Virus record (IMG/VR): IMGVR_UViG_3300042887_002920 | Location: 1 to 51,997 of that record | From: a virus | Strand: one strand, 5' to 3' | DNA length: 51,997 bases | Shown here: piece by piece, positions 13,884 to 20,110 of the stretch | Layout of the letters: every line of letters starts with the position of its first letter | Position numbering within the stretch: position 1 is the first letter of the stretch | The notes under the pieces: model-generated | Seen by the model: the letters and a program-made list of their open reading frames with translations, nothing else | Database searches by the model: none | What the model was told of the DNA's origin: nothing | Program-made: the position numbers and the translations under genes

Positions 13884-13934
13884 ATTATTTTTTATTTTTA
13901 TCACTTTTTTATATGTCCGTTGGTTGTTCATCAT
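13863..13934 (-). CDS. possible 23-residue micro-ORF
   Basis: The frame begins ATGATGAACAACCAACGG right after the promoter at 13944 and reads MMNNQRTYKKVIKIKNNALI plus three residues. Its end is encoded by the next promoter. It shares the MMNNQR start with the ORF at 3731. It may be a leader peptide, a remnant of a deleted gene, or not translated. Confidence 0.25.
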   Translation of the reverse strand: MMNNQRTYKKVIKIKNNALILQK

Positions 13935-13943
13935 CTTACATTA

Positions 13944-13976
13944 CAAATATAACACATTTTTTGTTAAGATCAAAGC
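13944..13976 (-). promoter_or_regulatory. Bacteroidota-type promoter (tandem copy 2)
   Basis: GCTTTG, a 19-bp spacer and TATATTTG? Here the box reads TTATATTTG (13951-13944) after AAGTGCTTTG. It is followed only by a micro-ORF before the next promoter. Confidence 0.8.
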
Positions 13977-14029
13977 ACTTTTTGAAATAATTTTGAAAAT
14001 TTGTTTATATTTGTGTTGGTTGTCATCAT
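13970..14029 (-). CDS. possible 19-residue micro-ORF
   Basis: ATGATGACAACCAACACA follows the promoter at 14039 and encodes MMTTNTNINKFSKLFQKVL. The stop lies in the next promoter's upstream region. It has the same layout as the micro-ORF at 13863-13934, and no other support. Confidence 0.22.
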   Translation of the reverse strand: MMTTNTNINKFSKLFQKVL

Positions 14030-14038
14030 TTTATACTA

Positions 14039-14071
14039 CAAATATAAGACATTTTTTTGTAAGATCAAAGC
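14039..14071 (-). promoter_or_regulatory. Bacteroidota-type promoter (tandem copy 3)
   Basis: GCTTTG, a 19-bp spacer and TATATTTG (14046-14039), the outermost of three tandem copies at 93-95 bp spacing. Confidence 0.85.
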
Positions 14072-14144
14072 ATTATTTCAAAAAAAGTAAAAAAAATGTA
14101 ACTCATTGGTTTGTAAGGAGTTAAGTTTAATTGATATAAGTGTA

Positions 14145-14186
14145 TAAAAATCAAGGACTTACATCAAAAATGACATAAATCCTTGA
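14145..14186 (-). terminator. intrinsic terminator
   Basis: TCAAGGA (14186-14180) pairs with TCCTTGA (14157-14151), extended by imperfect inner pairing (TTTATGTCA / TGATGTAAG), and is followed by TTTTTAT on the minus strand. It ends the unit 14645..14851, 14212..14655. Confidence 0.7.
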
Positions 14187-14211
14187 AAAATATAGACTTA
14201 ACCTATTTTGG

Positions 14212-14655
14212 TTATAGTCCGTTCACAATAACATCAGGACGCTTGATAATTTCAACATTCCCCATGTCATCGTTGAACAAAACATTTTCTTTATCCCAAG
14301 AAACTATTTGATCTGGCACTAAACAAGCGTATCTTTGAAAATATGAACCATAATCATCAAACATTTTTTCAATATCCTCAAAATAAATTGATTCATCAAA
14401 AATAGGAATTTCACCTATAAGTGTTTTTGTATCAGAATCTACCCACAAATCATGCTCGTATTGGGCAAACTTTGTTAGACATTGACTTTTCGATTCATCA
14501 TCTGGATTATTTTCCATTATCCATTCAAAAATTACTTCTCTTTTATTTTCAAAAGAAATGTAATGTTCTTTTAATTCTTCAAGATTTGCAGATTTTTTTG
14601 CCAATTCAAAAATTGAACCAAATTCTTCTAACATTTTTTCAAAATTACTGTTCAT
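14212..14655 (-). CDS. hypothetical acidic protein, 147 aa
   Basis: The start at 14655 (MNSNFEKMLEEFGSIFELAK) overlaps the end of the DUF4494-like gene by 11 bp. The sequence is acidic, helical in the first 90 residues, with IYFEDIEKMFDDYGSYFQRY, and a more beta-like end (NVEIIKRPDVIVNGL). No motif was recognised. Codon and base use are as AT-rich as the late genes, unlike the somewhat GC-richer leftward block beyond 13813. It is followed by a clear terminator. Confidence 0.7.
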   Translation of the reverse strand: MNSNFEKMLEEFGSIFELAKKSANLEELKEHYISFENKREVIFEWIMENNPDDESKSQCLTKFAQYEHDLWVDSDTKTLIGEIPIFDESIYFEDIEKMFDDYGSYFQRYACLVPDQIVSWDKENVLFNDDMGNVEIIKRPDVIVNGL

Positions 14656-14851
14656 TGATATAGTCCACAATTTTTGATTCAGAAATAGTTTTTACTTCAA
14701 ATGGTTCGGTGCTGTCTTTTAGATACTTATTCACTTGAACTTCTGCATCTGTGACTGAAACCGCATCAACCATATAAGTGCGGTTATGTCTTTTGACTTT
14801 ACCTTGTTCGTTTGTAATTTCAAACTGAACTTTTGCGAGGTAGAACGCCAT
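14645..14851 (-). CDS. DUF4494-like protein
   Basis: The protein has 68 residues from ATG at 14851, with AAAGGAATTGTT upstream. The longer frame to 14965 would cross the promoter and is rejected. The pattern AKVQFEITNEQGKVKR...YMVDAVSVTDAEVQVNKYL matches the core of DUF4494, a small family common in Bacteroidota genomes and their phages ([YF]xVDAxSxTEAE). Function is unknown in that family. It is the first gene of a two-gene unit. Confidence 0.65.
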   Translation of the reverse strand: MAFYLAKVQFEITNEQGKVKRHNRTYMVDAVSVTDAEVQVNKYLKDSTEPFEVKTISESKIVDYINEQ

Positions 14852-14860
14852 AACAATTCC

Positions 14861-14892
14861 TTTGGAAATGTGAGTTAAAATGTTTATATTTG
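14861..14892 (+). promoter_or_regulatory. Bacteroidota-type promoter, rightward
   Basis: TTTG (14861-14864), a 20-bp spacer and TATATTTG (14885-14892) upstream of gene 14977. It forms a divergent pair with the leftward promoter at 14896-14928. Confidence 0.65.
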
Positions 14893-14895
14893 ATA

Positions 14896-14928
14896 CTAAC
14901 ATAATGAATTGTTGCGAAACAAGCAAGC
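14896..14928 (-). promoter_or_regulatory. degenerate Bacteroidota-type promoter, leftward
   Basis: GCTTGC, a 19-bp spacer and TATGTTAG (14903-14896), one base off TAnnTTTG. It drives the DUF4494-like gene. The two divergent -7 boxes lie only 3 bp apart, so simultaneous use is unlikely. Confidence 0.5.
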
Positions 14929-14976
14929 ACTTTTTGAAATTTTTTTTACTAATTATTATTTTCATTAGGGAAAACG

Positions 14977-15633
14977 ATGAAACGAATTATTGTATTATTA
15001 CTATTAGTAGTGTCACCGATGCTTTGGGGGAAAGAATGGGTGATTAAGTTGGCAGTCAAGGATGTTCAGGTATTCTCATCAGATACACTACGCCATCCAA
15101 GTTGGTATTCTGTAAAGTATAAATTGAGAAACATGGTTAATCTTTCATTCTTCACTACAAAGACGGTTGTTCCACCATTTAAGAATCACGATAAGATTTA
15201 TCCTAATAATCCACATAACTGGCCATTTGTTTCCATTGATGATCCACACGAATGGGGTGTACCGAATCTAACACCACACTTACACTTCAGCGGTCAAAGT
15301 GAGGTGCCAGCGATATGGTCAAAATACATCTTTGCGGGAACGCCATTACTTCTTAAAGACAGTATACCACAAAAGATATATCGGAACTCATTTACAACAG
15401 CCAGAAGGCCGAGAACGGTGTTTGGCAGTCATCATAAGGATAGTGTATTTATCTACATCAGTGACGGCATTCGAGTGGTAGATTTACCAAAAAGATTATT
15501 GGAATTGGGTTGCCGTGATGCAATCAACATGGATGGTGGTGGTTCAACATTTTTATATCGTGGAAACAAATATGACTATGTACAAACGCCAATTAAAAAA
15601 ATGAGGAAATATCCAAATGTTCTTGCTTGGTAG
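14977..15633 (+). CDS. secreted phosphodiester glycosidase (NAGPA domain)
   Basis: The protein has 218 residues with a signal peptide MKRIIVLLLLVVSPMLWG. The C-terminal half carries ARRPRTVFG (142-150), a strand-helix part (DGIRVVDLPKRLLELGCRDA) and NMDGGGSTFL (184-193). These are the signatures of the NAGPA/DUF2233 family, which cleaves sugar phosphodiesters such as GlcNAc-1-phosphate links. In a phage it may trim envelope glycans at entry or lysis. The N-terminal 100 residues are not typical of the domain core. Preceded by AGGG only. A related domain ends the virion protein at 30089. Confidence 0.8.
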   Translation: MKRIIVLLLLVVSPMLWGKEWVIKLAVKDVQVFSSDTLRHPSWYSVKYKLRNMVNLSFFTTKTVVPPFKNHDKIYPNNPHNWPFVSIDDPHEWGVPNLTPHLHFSGQSEVPAIWSKYIFAGTPLLLKDSIPQKIYRNSFTTARRPRTVFGSHHKDSVFIYISDGIRVVDLPKRLLELGCRDAINMDGGGSTFLYRGNKYDYVQTPIKKMRKYPNVLAW

Positions 15634-15784
15634 CAATTATTGCTTTGATCATATAGGTAAAATTGTTTATCTTGCTAGTGAACACGGAGAAAGTGTGAAC
15701 ACAGAGAAAATGCTAAGATCTAGATCTAATATAGATCTAATATAATATAGATCTATAGATCTAATAGATAATAGAATAAAAAAT
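15634..15784. repeat. intergenic region with clustered AGATCT palindromes
   Basis: Five AGATCT sites lie at 15716, 15722, 15733, 15749 and 15757, separated by AT-only spacers. The whole of 15716-15762 is therefore highly self-complementary. A weak rightward promoter-like pair (GCTTTG at 15642, TATCTTGC at 15668 after 20 bp) precedes it. It could be an operator or iteron cluster for a dimeric DNA-binding protein, or a cruciform. No gene is seen here. Confidence 0.4.
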
Positions 15785-15817
15785 GCTTGCTTTATATTTA
15801 TATTTTCTGTATCTTTG
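15785..15817 (+). promoter_or_regulatory. Bacteroidota-type promoter, rightward
   Basis: GCTTGC (15785-15790), a 19-bp spacer and TATCTTTG (15810-15817). It faces the lytic transglycosylase gene at 15931 with a leader of about 110 nt. Confidence 0.7.
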
Positions 15818-15930
15818 AATGATACTAAAATTTCGTTCTTTGAAAACATGGTCGGTATGTGTTTCAACCATATTGTTGGCAACAACAGAATGGTTCGTTA
15901 AATATATTATCCAATAATGAGGAAAGGAAT

Positions 15931-16437
15931 ATGACTAACAAATGTAAACGGGTTATAGCATTATTCTTAATTGGCTTCTGTTTTCCATTAGTAGCAATGA
16001 CTACCACAGTTAATAGAAGTGCTGAAATTAAATCATCAACAATGAAGAATGTGTTATATTCATCTATCGTTTGGGTTGAGTCTAAAGGCAATGCAACCGC
16101 ACGATCAAAGGATGGTTCACTTGGAATAGCTCAAATTTTACCGGTAATGGTGAAGGAAGTGAACCGAATCTGTAAAATGAAAGGAATCAATAAAACTTTT
16201 ACTTTACAAGATAGGCTAAATCCTGAAAAGTCTGAACAAATGTTTTGGATTTTTCAGAATTTTTACAATCCCAACATTAACTGGGAAACCATCACAATGA
16301 GTGATATGGAAATCATTGCACGGAAGTGGAATGGCGGTCCTAACGGACACAAAAAGGGTGCTACTAAGCACTATTGGAATAAAGTTTCAAAAATGGTCTA
16401 CAAAGACCTTAAATCAAGGGGATTTATCACTGGTTAA
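15931..16437 (+). CDS. exported lytic transglycosylase-like endolysin
   Basis: The protein has 168 residues; the start at 15931 has GGAAAGGAAT upstream. N-terminal hydrophobic signal: KCKRVIALFLIGFCFPLVAM. Then IVWVESKGNATARSKDGSLG with Glu50 as the likely catalytic acid and GSLGIAQI (63-69), the hallmark of SLT/GEWL-type transglycosylases, and a C-terminal RKWNGGPNG...TKHYWNKV that fits the family's NxG/Y-x-x-V region. It cleaves peptidoglycan glycan strands. With a signal peptide it would act in the periplasm as a secreted endolysin. It is followed by a terminator. Confidence 0.85.
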   Translation: MTNKCKRVIALFLIGFCFPLVAMTTTVNRSAEIKSSTMKNVLYSSIVWVESKGNATARSKDGSLGIAQILPVMVKEVNRICKMKGINKTFTLQDRLNPEKSEQMFWIFQNFYNPNINWETITMSDMEIIARKWNGGPNGHKKGATKHYWNKVSKMVYKDLKSRGFITG

Positions 16438-16450
16438 TATCAGTTGATAT

Positions 16451-16522
16451 ACGAGAGATTTTTGTCTCAAATGTTTACTAAATTTGAGACAATTTTTTAC
16501 ATACCGACCATTTTTCTCTCGT
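16451..16522 (+). terminator. nested hairpin terminator
   Basis: The inner stem TGTCTCAAAT (16463-16472) with ATTTGAGACA (16482-16491) is followed by a six-T run, an intrinsic terminator after the transglycosylase. An outer inverted repeat ACGAGAGA (16451-16458) / TCTCTCGT (16515-16522) encloses it. Confidence 0.8.
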
Positions 16523-16529
16523 AACATAT

Positions 16530-16537
16530 CTATTTAT
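16530..16537 (+). promoter_or_regulatory. variant late-promoter-like box
   Basis: CTATTTAT, 33 nt upstream of the GTG at 16570, is a one-base variant of ATATTTAT. It sits right after the terminator, where a new promoter is expected. Confidence 0.2.
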
Positions 16538-16569
16538 CTGAAATGAAGTTTACAATTTTGGAGAATTAG

Positions 16570-16821
16570 GTGGAAATAGTATCATCATTCGTATTAGGGT
16601 TTGTTGCTATGTGGGTTGCATTGAGATTTGGAATAATGAAACCAACTCATATTGAAAATAAACAAACAATGATTGAAATGGCAAACACATACGGAAATAA
16701 TCAAAAAATCTGCAAAGAACTGAAAGATTATTCTATGAAACAAATAAAACATGGTAATTACGAGTTTATAGAAGTCATAGACACAATAAAAAGGCAAAGT
16801 AATGACAAAACAAGAACATAA
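16570..16821 (+). CDS. small membrane-anchored protein
   Basis: The protein has 83 residues. The start is GTG at 16570, with TTGGAG seven bases upstream and no better ATG. A single hydrophobic segment at residues 3-23 (IVSSFVLGFVAMWVALRFGIM) is followed by a charged helical tail. This is the topology of inner-membrane spanin or holin-associated subunits, but it is too general to assign. It overlaps the next gene by 20 bp. Confidence 0.65.
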   Translation: MEIVSSFVLGFVAMWVALRFGIMKPTHIENKQTMIEMANTYGNNQKICKELKDYSMKQIKHGNYEFIEVIDTIKRQSNDKTRT

Positions 16822-17278
16822 ATTAAAATCCATGCTGAATTACTATGAAGTAGATTTGCGTGGAAATAAAGATGAAAAGATGACTAAAAAGGCATTGAAT
16901 AGATTTTTAGACAACTTTAATCAGATTTATGATTTCTATACATTACAAGATATAATGAAAAAAATAAAAGATAAGAAAAAAGAAGAATTAGGGGATGATG
17001 AAGAAAAAGATGATTTTATGATGCCAAGAAAAGATGATGATGAAGGTGATGATGATACATTTGAAAATGAAATGATGAAGAATCCAGAAGATTTTTTTGC
17101 TAAAAAAGATTCTCTTGATAAAGGTAAAAACTTTAATGATCCAATAGATACTGATATAAACAAATTTCTGAAATGGCTTACACTGATACTATATTCAGGT
17201 GACCATTCGGTAATAATAACAGAAGATAAAACAGGAATCAATATAAAATTGATAAAAATAAACAAAGGTAAAAAATAA
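16802..17278 (+). CDS. hypothetical protein with acidic middle
   Basis: The protein has 158 residues. The N-terminal helical part has repeated Lys (NKDEKMTKKALNRFLDNFN). An Asp/Glu-rich stretch of about 45 residues (GDDEEKDDF...DDDEGDDDTFENE) follows, then a compact end (KFLKWLTLILYSGDHSVIITEDKTGINIKLI). No family was recognised. It starts within the 3' end of the previous gene and ends 3 bp before thyX, so it is part of the same operon. Confidence 0.65.
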   Translation: MTKQEHKLKSMLNYYEVDLRGNKDEKMTKKALNRFLDNFNQIYDFYTLQDIMKKIKDKKKEELGDDEEKDDFMMPRKDDDEGDDDTFENEMMKNPEDFFAKKDSLDKGKNFNDPIDTDINKFLKWLTLILYSGDHSVIITEDKTGINIKLIKINKGKK

Positions 17279-17281
17279 GTT

Positions 17282-17968
17282 ATGCTTTCAAGTGATTTAA
17301 GAGATGCAGTAAGATTAGTTTCGGTTACAAACCCATCAGAATTAGTTAGATTTACCAATAAGGGTAAGACTAAAAAAGTTTCACCCGAAGAGTTAATAGT
17401 TTACATCGCAAGAGTAAGTAATCCAAGTAATCAGATGAACATGGAGACTGCTCCAAAATTGATAAACTATTTAATTAAACACAAACATTGGTCTCCATTT
17501 GAATTCGTAGATATGACAGTTGATATTGTTACGCGTAGAAGTATTGCGGCTCAAATTCTTCGTCATAAATCTTTTTCTTTCCAAGAATTTTCACAACGAT
17601 ATTCAACTGCAACGGAAATACAAAAAATAGAATTGAGAAGACAAGGGAAAACAAATAGACAAAGTTCAGAAGAATTAGTTCCAGATTTCACATTAGATCG
17701 TGATATTGAACAACATATTGCAAATTCAAAAATGTTATACGATAAATTGATTAAACAAGGAATATCAAGAGAAACAGCTCGTGATGTTCTTCCATTATCA
17801 ACAGAAACAACTATGTATATGAAAGGTTCTGTTCGTAGTTGGATTCATTATTTGGATCTTCGTTGTTCGCCTGATACACAAAAGGAACATCGTTTGATTG
17901 CAGATGGTATAAAATCAATTTTTGTAAATAATTTTCCGAACATTTCGGAAGCATTAAATTGGAAATAA
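17282..17968 (+). CDS. thyX: flavin-dependent thymidylate synthase ThyX
   Basis: The protein has 228 residues. RHKSFSFQEFSQRY (94-107) fits the ThyX signature RHRxxSxQExSxRY. ARDVLPLST and SVRSWIHYLDLR near the C-terminus are the conserved FAD- and dUMP-binding segments. The enzyme makes dTMP from dUMP with methylene-tetrahydrofolate, using FAD and NADPH, and supplies thymidylate for phage replication. The length is normal for the family. The second Arg of the motif is Lys here, a tolerated change in some phage ThyX proteins. The ribosome site is weak. Confidence 0.93.
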   Translation: MLSSDLRDAVRLVSVTNPSELVRFTNKGKTKKVSPEELIVYIARVSNPSNQMNMETAPKLINYLIKHKHWSPFEFVDMTVDIVTRRSIAAQILRHKSFSFQEFSQRYSTATEIQKIELRRQGKTNRQSSEELVPDFTLDRDIEQHIANSKMLYDKLIKQGISRETARDVLPLSTETTMYMKGSVRSWIHYLDLRCSPDTQKEHRLIADGIKSIFVNNFPNISEALNWK

Positions 17969-17981
17969 TTTAGGAAAAAAA

Positions 17982-18515
17982 ATGATAGAAGAATACCAAT
18001 TAAAAAACATTCTTGCAAAAGAAATAATTTATTGTGGAATAGGACAATACGAAAGTGTTTTACACTTTGGTGCCTGTGATAAAGATTTGTTTTTACTTGA
18101 AACTCTTGATGAATATGAATTAGATGTCCAATACACAGCAGTTGATACGAAAGAAGAAATTGAAACTATTTTTAGTAGGTTTCAACCAATGGAGAGAACT
18201 CTTTCTTGGATTTCTGTAAATGAGTCTATGCAAGAGCACATTGATAATATAACAGATGAAAAATACAACTGGACAATACTAACTGGTGTTTTTGATAAAC
18301 CAATTTACAGTGAAAGACAATATCAATTTATTGATACCACCATCCGTTCGTGTATGGATTTTTCCGATAATGTTGCATTTACAATATCGGAACAACCAAC
18401 ACCTGTTTACAAATATAGTATGGTTTATCTTTTTCAACATTTTACACAGTTATACAACACGGTGACAATAAAAAAAATCTATGAAGGTAGATATATTTTT
18501 TCAATAACCAAATAA
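17982..18515 (+). CDS. Rossmann/methyltransferase-like protein
   Basis: The protein has 177 residues. ESVLHFGACDKDLFLLE (about 24-40), VQYTAVDTKEEIE (about 49-61) and YNWTILTGVFDKPIY (about 95-109) occupy the places of motif I, the acidic end of strand 2 and motif IV in class I SAM-dependent methyltransferases. The G-x-G of motif I is changed to GACD, and no substrate motif is seen. It could be a methyltransferase or a degenerate relative. It lies in the thyX operon. Confidence 0.5.
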   Translation: MIEEYQLKNILAKEIIYCGIGQYESVLHFGACDKDLFLLETLDEYELDVQYTAVDTKEEIETIFSRFQPMERTLSWISVNESMQEHIDNITDEKYNWTILTGVFDKPIYSERQYQFIDTTIRSCMDFSDNVAFTISEQPTPVYKYSMVYLFQHFTQLYNTVTIKKIYEGRYIFSITK

Positions 18516-18528
18516 AAAGGAGAAGGTT

Positions 18529-18810
18529 ATGTTAGAACAAATTTTTGCAATACTATTACAATCTGTATTGCCGTTTTTAATTGGAGGCGGTGGAGTTTGG
18601 CTATATTATCGTAATAAATTTACGGAAGTATTAACCGAATTGGAAGATAAAAAAGTTATTATCAAAACTATCCATCAACACTCCGATGAAATTGAAAGAT
18701 CAAATGTTAAGAAAATGGCAAAAGAGCATAATGCTAAAGTTGCTAAAGCCGTAAAAAATCAAAAGCCGGTAGAGAAACCAAAAAGAAAGTATAAAAAACA
18801 AGGTGTTTAA
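18529..18810 (+). CDS. single-span membrane protein with basic tail
   Basis: The protein has 93 residues; AAGGAGAAGGTT precedes the ATG. The N-terminal span is IFAILLQSVLPFLIGGGGVW (5-24), then a charged helix (NKFTEVLTELEDKKVIIKTI), and a Lys/Pro-rich end (KPVEKPKRKYKKQGV). Type II membrane topology with a helical tail fits an inner-membrane spanin or a holin-like protein. The lipoprotein encoded at 19501 could be an outer-membrane partner, but FISUMP gene 18868 lies between. Confidence 0.6.
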   Translation: MLEQIFAILLQSVLPFLIGGGGVWLYYRNKFTEVLTELEDKKVIIKTIHQHSDEIERSNVKKMAKEHNAKVAKAVKNQKPVEKPKRKYKKQGV

Positions 18811-18822
18811 TCTCTCTTTAAC

Positions 18823-18830
18823 ATATTTAT
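18823..18830 (+). promoter_or_regulatory. candidate phage late-promoter box
   Basis: CATATTTATAC lies 38 nt before the ATG at 18868, in a 57-bp gap. No TTTG element lies 19 bp upstream. Confidence 0.35.
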
Positions 18831-18867
18831 ACTGAGAATATCTATAAATTAAAAATAGGAGAATTTA

Positions 18868-19488
18868 ATGGCAGTTGTTCAAATCGGGTCACAATTTTGG
18901 ACAAAAAAAAATTTGGCAGTTGAATCATTCCAAGATGGAACCCCAATAACTGAATGTTCTAGCTCTGAACAATGGGCTGAACTTGCATCTACAAATACGC
19001 CTGCTTGGTGTTATTACAATTTTGATCCTTCAAATGAAGAAGAATATGGTAAATTGTATAACTATTATGTAATTTCTTCATCAAAACAAATATCACCATT
19101 AGGATTTAGAGTGCCAAGTTTAGGAGAATATAACGAACTTGCATCTGCTTTTGGTGGAAATTCTCTTGCCGGAAGAAAATTAAAAAACACTACTAATTGG
19201 AATACAATTCGTAGACAATCCGGAAATGGTGATAATCAATCCGGATTTACAGGTAATCCCAGTGGATATGTCAAAGAAAATGGCGAATTTTGGGATTTCG
19301 GTTGGAGTTCAAACTATTGGACATCTGATTCAGGATCTATAGACGCAACATCAGTTAGATTATATTGGTCTAATACAAATGTTGTTTCTATTCCTGCAAA
19401 TATGGACATGGGTCTTGCTATTAGATTGATATTTGGATCAGGTTCGTATACTGGAAGTTTAGACTTTGATCCATCACAAGATTTTTAA
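18868..19488 (+). CDS. FISUMP-domain protein
   Basis: The protein has 206 residues; AGGAGAATTTA precedes the ATG. The series IGSQFWTKKNLAVESFQDGT, AWCYYNFDPSNEEEYGKLYN, SPLGFRVPSLGEYNELASAF, GFTGNPSGYVKENGEFWDFG and NYWTSD follows the FISUMP domain (Fibrobacter succinogenes major paralogous domain, TIGR02145) in order. The domain is typically on surface or secreted proteins of Bacteroidota and Fibrobacterota. There is no signal peptide here, so it may be a virion adhesin or receptor-binding accessory rather than a secreted host-type protein. Confidence 0.85.
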   Translation: MAVVQIGSQFWTKKNLAVESFQDGTPITECSSSEQWAELASTNTPAWCYYNFDPSNEEEYGKLYNYYVISSSKQISPLGFRVPSLGEYNELASAFGGNSLAGRKLKNTTNWNTIRRQSGNGDNQSGFTGNPSGYVKENGEFWDFGWSSNYWTSDSGSIDATSVRLYWSNTNVVSIPANMDMGLAIRLIFGSGSYTGSLDFDPSQDF

Positions 19489-19500
19489 TTTGGAGTTTTT

Positions 19501-20031
19501 ATGAAAAAGTTTTTATTGTTAGTAATTGCAAGTTTATCTATGATTGTAATTGGATGTAATGAAAATCCACTACCAACATCAGATACAACTATTTTTGAAA
19601 AAAGAACACCCGTTCAAAAAGATACGGTTAAAAGACGTATTCCTATTGAACAAGTATTGCCATGTTTAGGATTAACAAGACAACAAGATAGTGTAATACG
19701 ATTGATTTTGAGAGAAGAAAAACAATGTATTATTGAATGTAAAAAAGAATTTCAAGAATCAATTAAAATACTTCGTGAAGAATATCAATCAAAATTACAA
19801 AAATATCGCCGTGTTGAAAAAACAGATGAAATAAGAAAAGAAATAGAAATACTTACTTTTGAATTTCGTCAAACACAAAGAGACTTAGAAAAAGAATATA
19901 GAGAAAAAATGGCAGTATGTAATAAAAATCTAAATACTGATATTGAAGCTCTTTTGAGAAAAGACCAACTTACACTTTGGAATCTTTGGAAGGCAACTGG
20001 TAAAGTTCCATGTGATAGAGTTAAACCTTAA
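19501..20031 (+). CDS. lipoprotein with coiled coil
   Basis: The protein has 176 residues. The N-terminus MKKFLLLVIASLSMIVIGCN ends in a lipobox with lipidated Cys19. After a short linker, LGLTRQQDSVIRLILREE and the following long charged helix (Lys/Glu/Gln-rich, ~75-150) resemble Spy/CpxP-like or coiled-coil periplasmic proteins. Candidate roles are an outer-membrane spanin-like lysis protein or superinfection exclusion. It is followed by an intrinsic terminator. Confidence 0.75.
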   Translation: MKKFLLLVIASLSMIVIGCNENPLPTSDTTIFEKRTPVQKDTVKRRIPIEQVLPCLGLTRQQDSVIRLILREEKQCIIECKKEFQESIKILREEYQSKLQKYRRVEKTDEIRKEIEILTFEFRQTQRDLEKEYREKMAVCNKNLNTDIEALLRKDQLTLWNLWKATGKVPCDRVKP

Positions 20032-20066
20032 TCCATGTTCGGAATGGAAAGGGTAAACCCCTAATG

Positions 20067-20093
20067 ACCCCTACAATTTGTAGGGGTTTTTTT
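20067..20093 (+). terminator. intrinsic terminator
   Basis: ACCCCTAC (20067-20074) pairs with GTAGGGGT (20080-20087) around AATTT, and a seven-T run follows. It ends the rightward unit after the lipoprotein gene. Confidence 0.9.
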
Positions 20094-20110
20094 ATACAAA
20101 AGGTTGTGTT

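Noticed and set aside
15642-15675. Rightward promoter GCTTTG-N20-TATCTTGC
   Set aside because: The -7 box deviates at key T/G positions and a better promoter lies at 15785; mentioned only within the intergenic entry.
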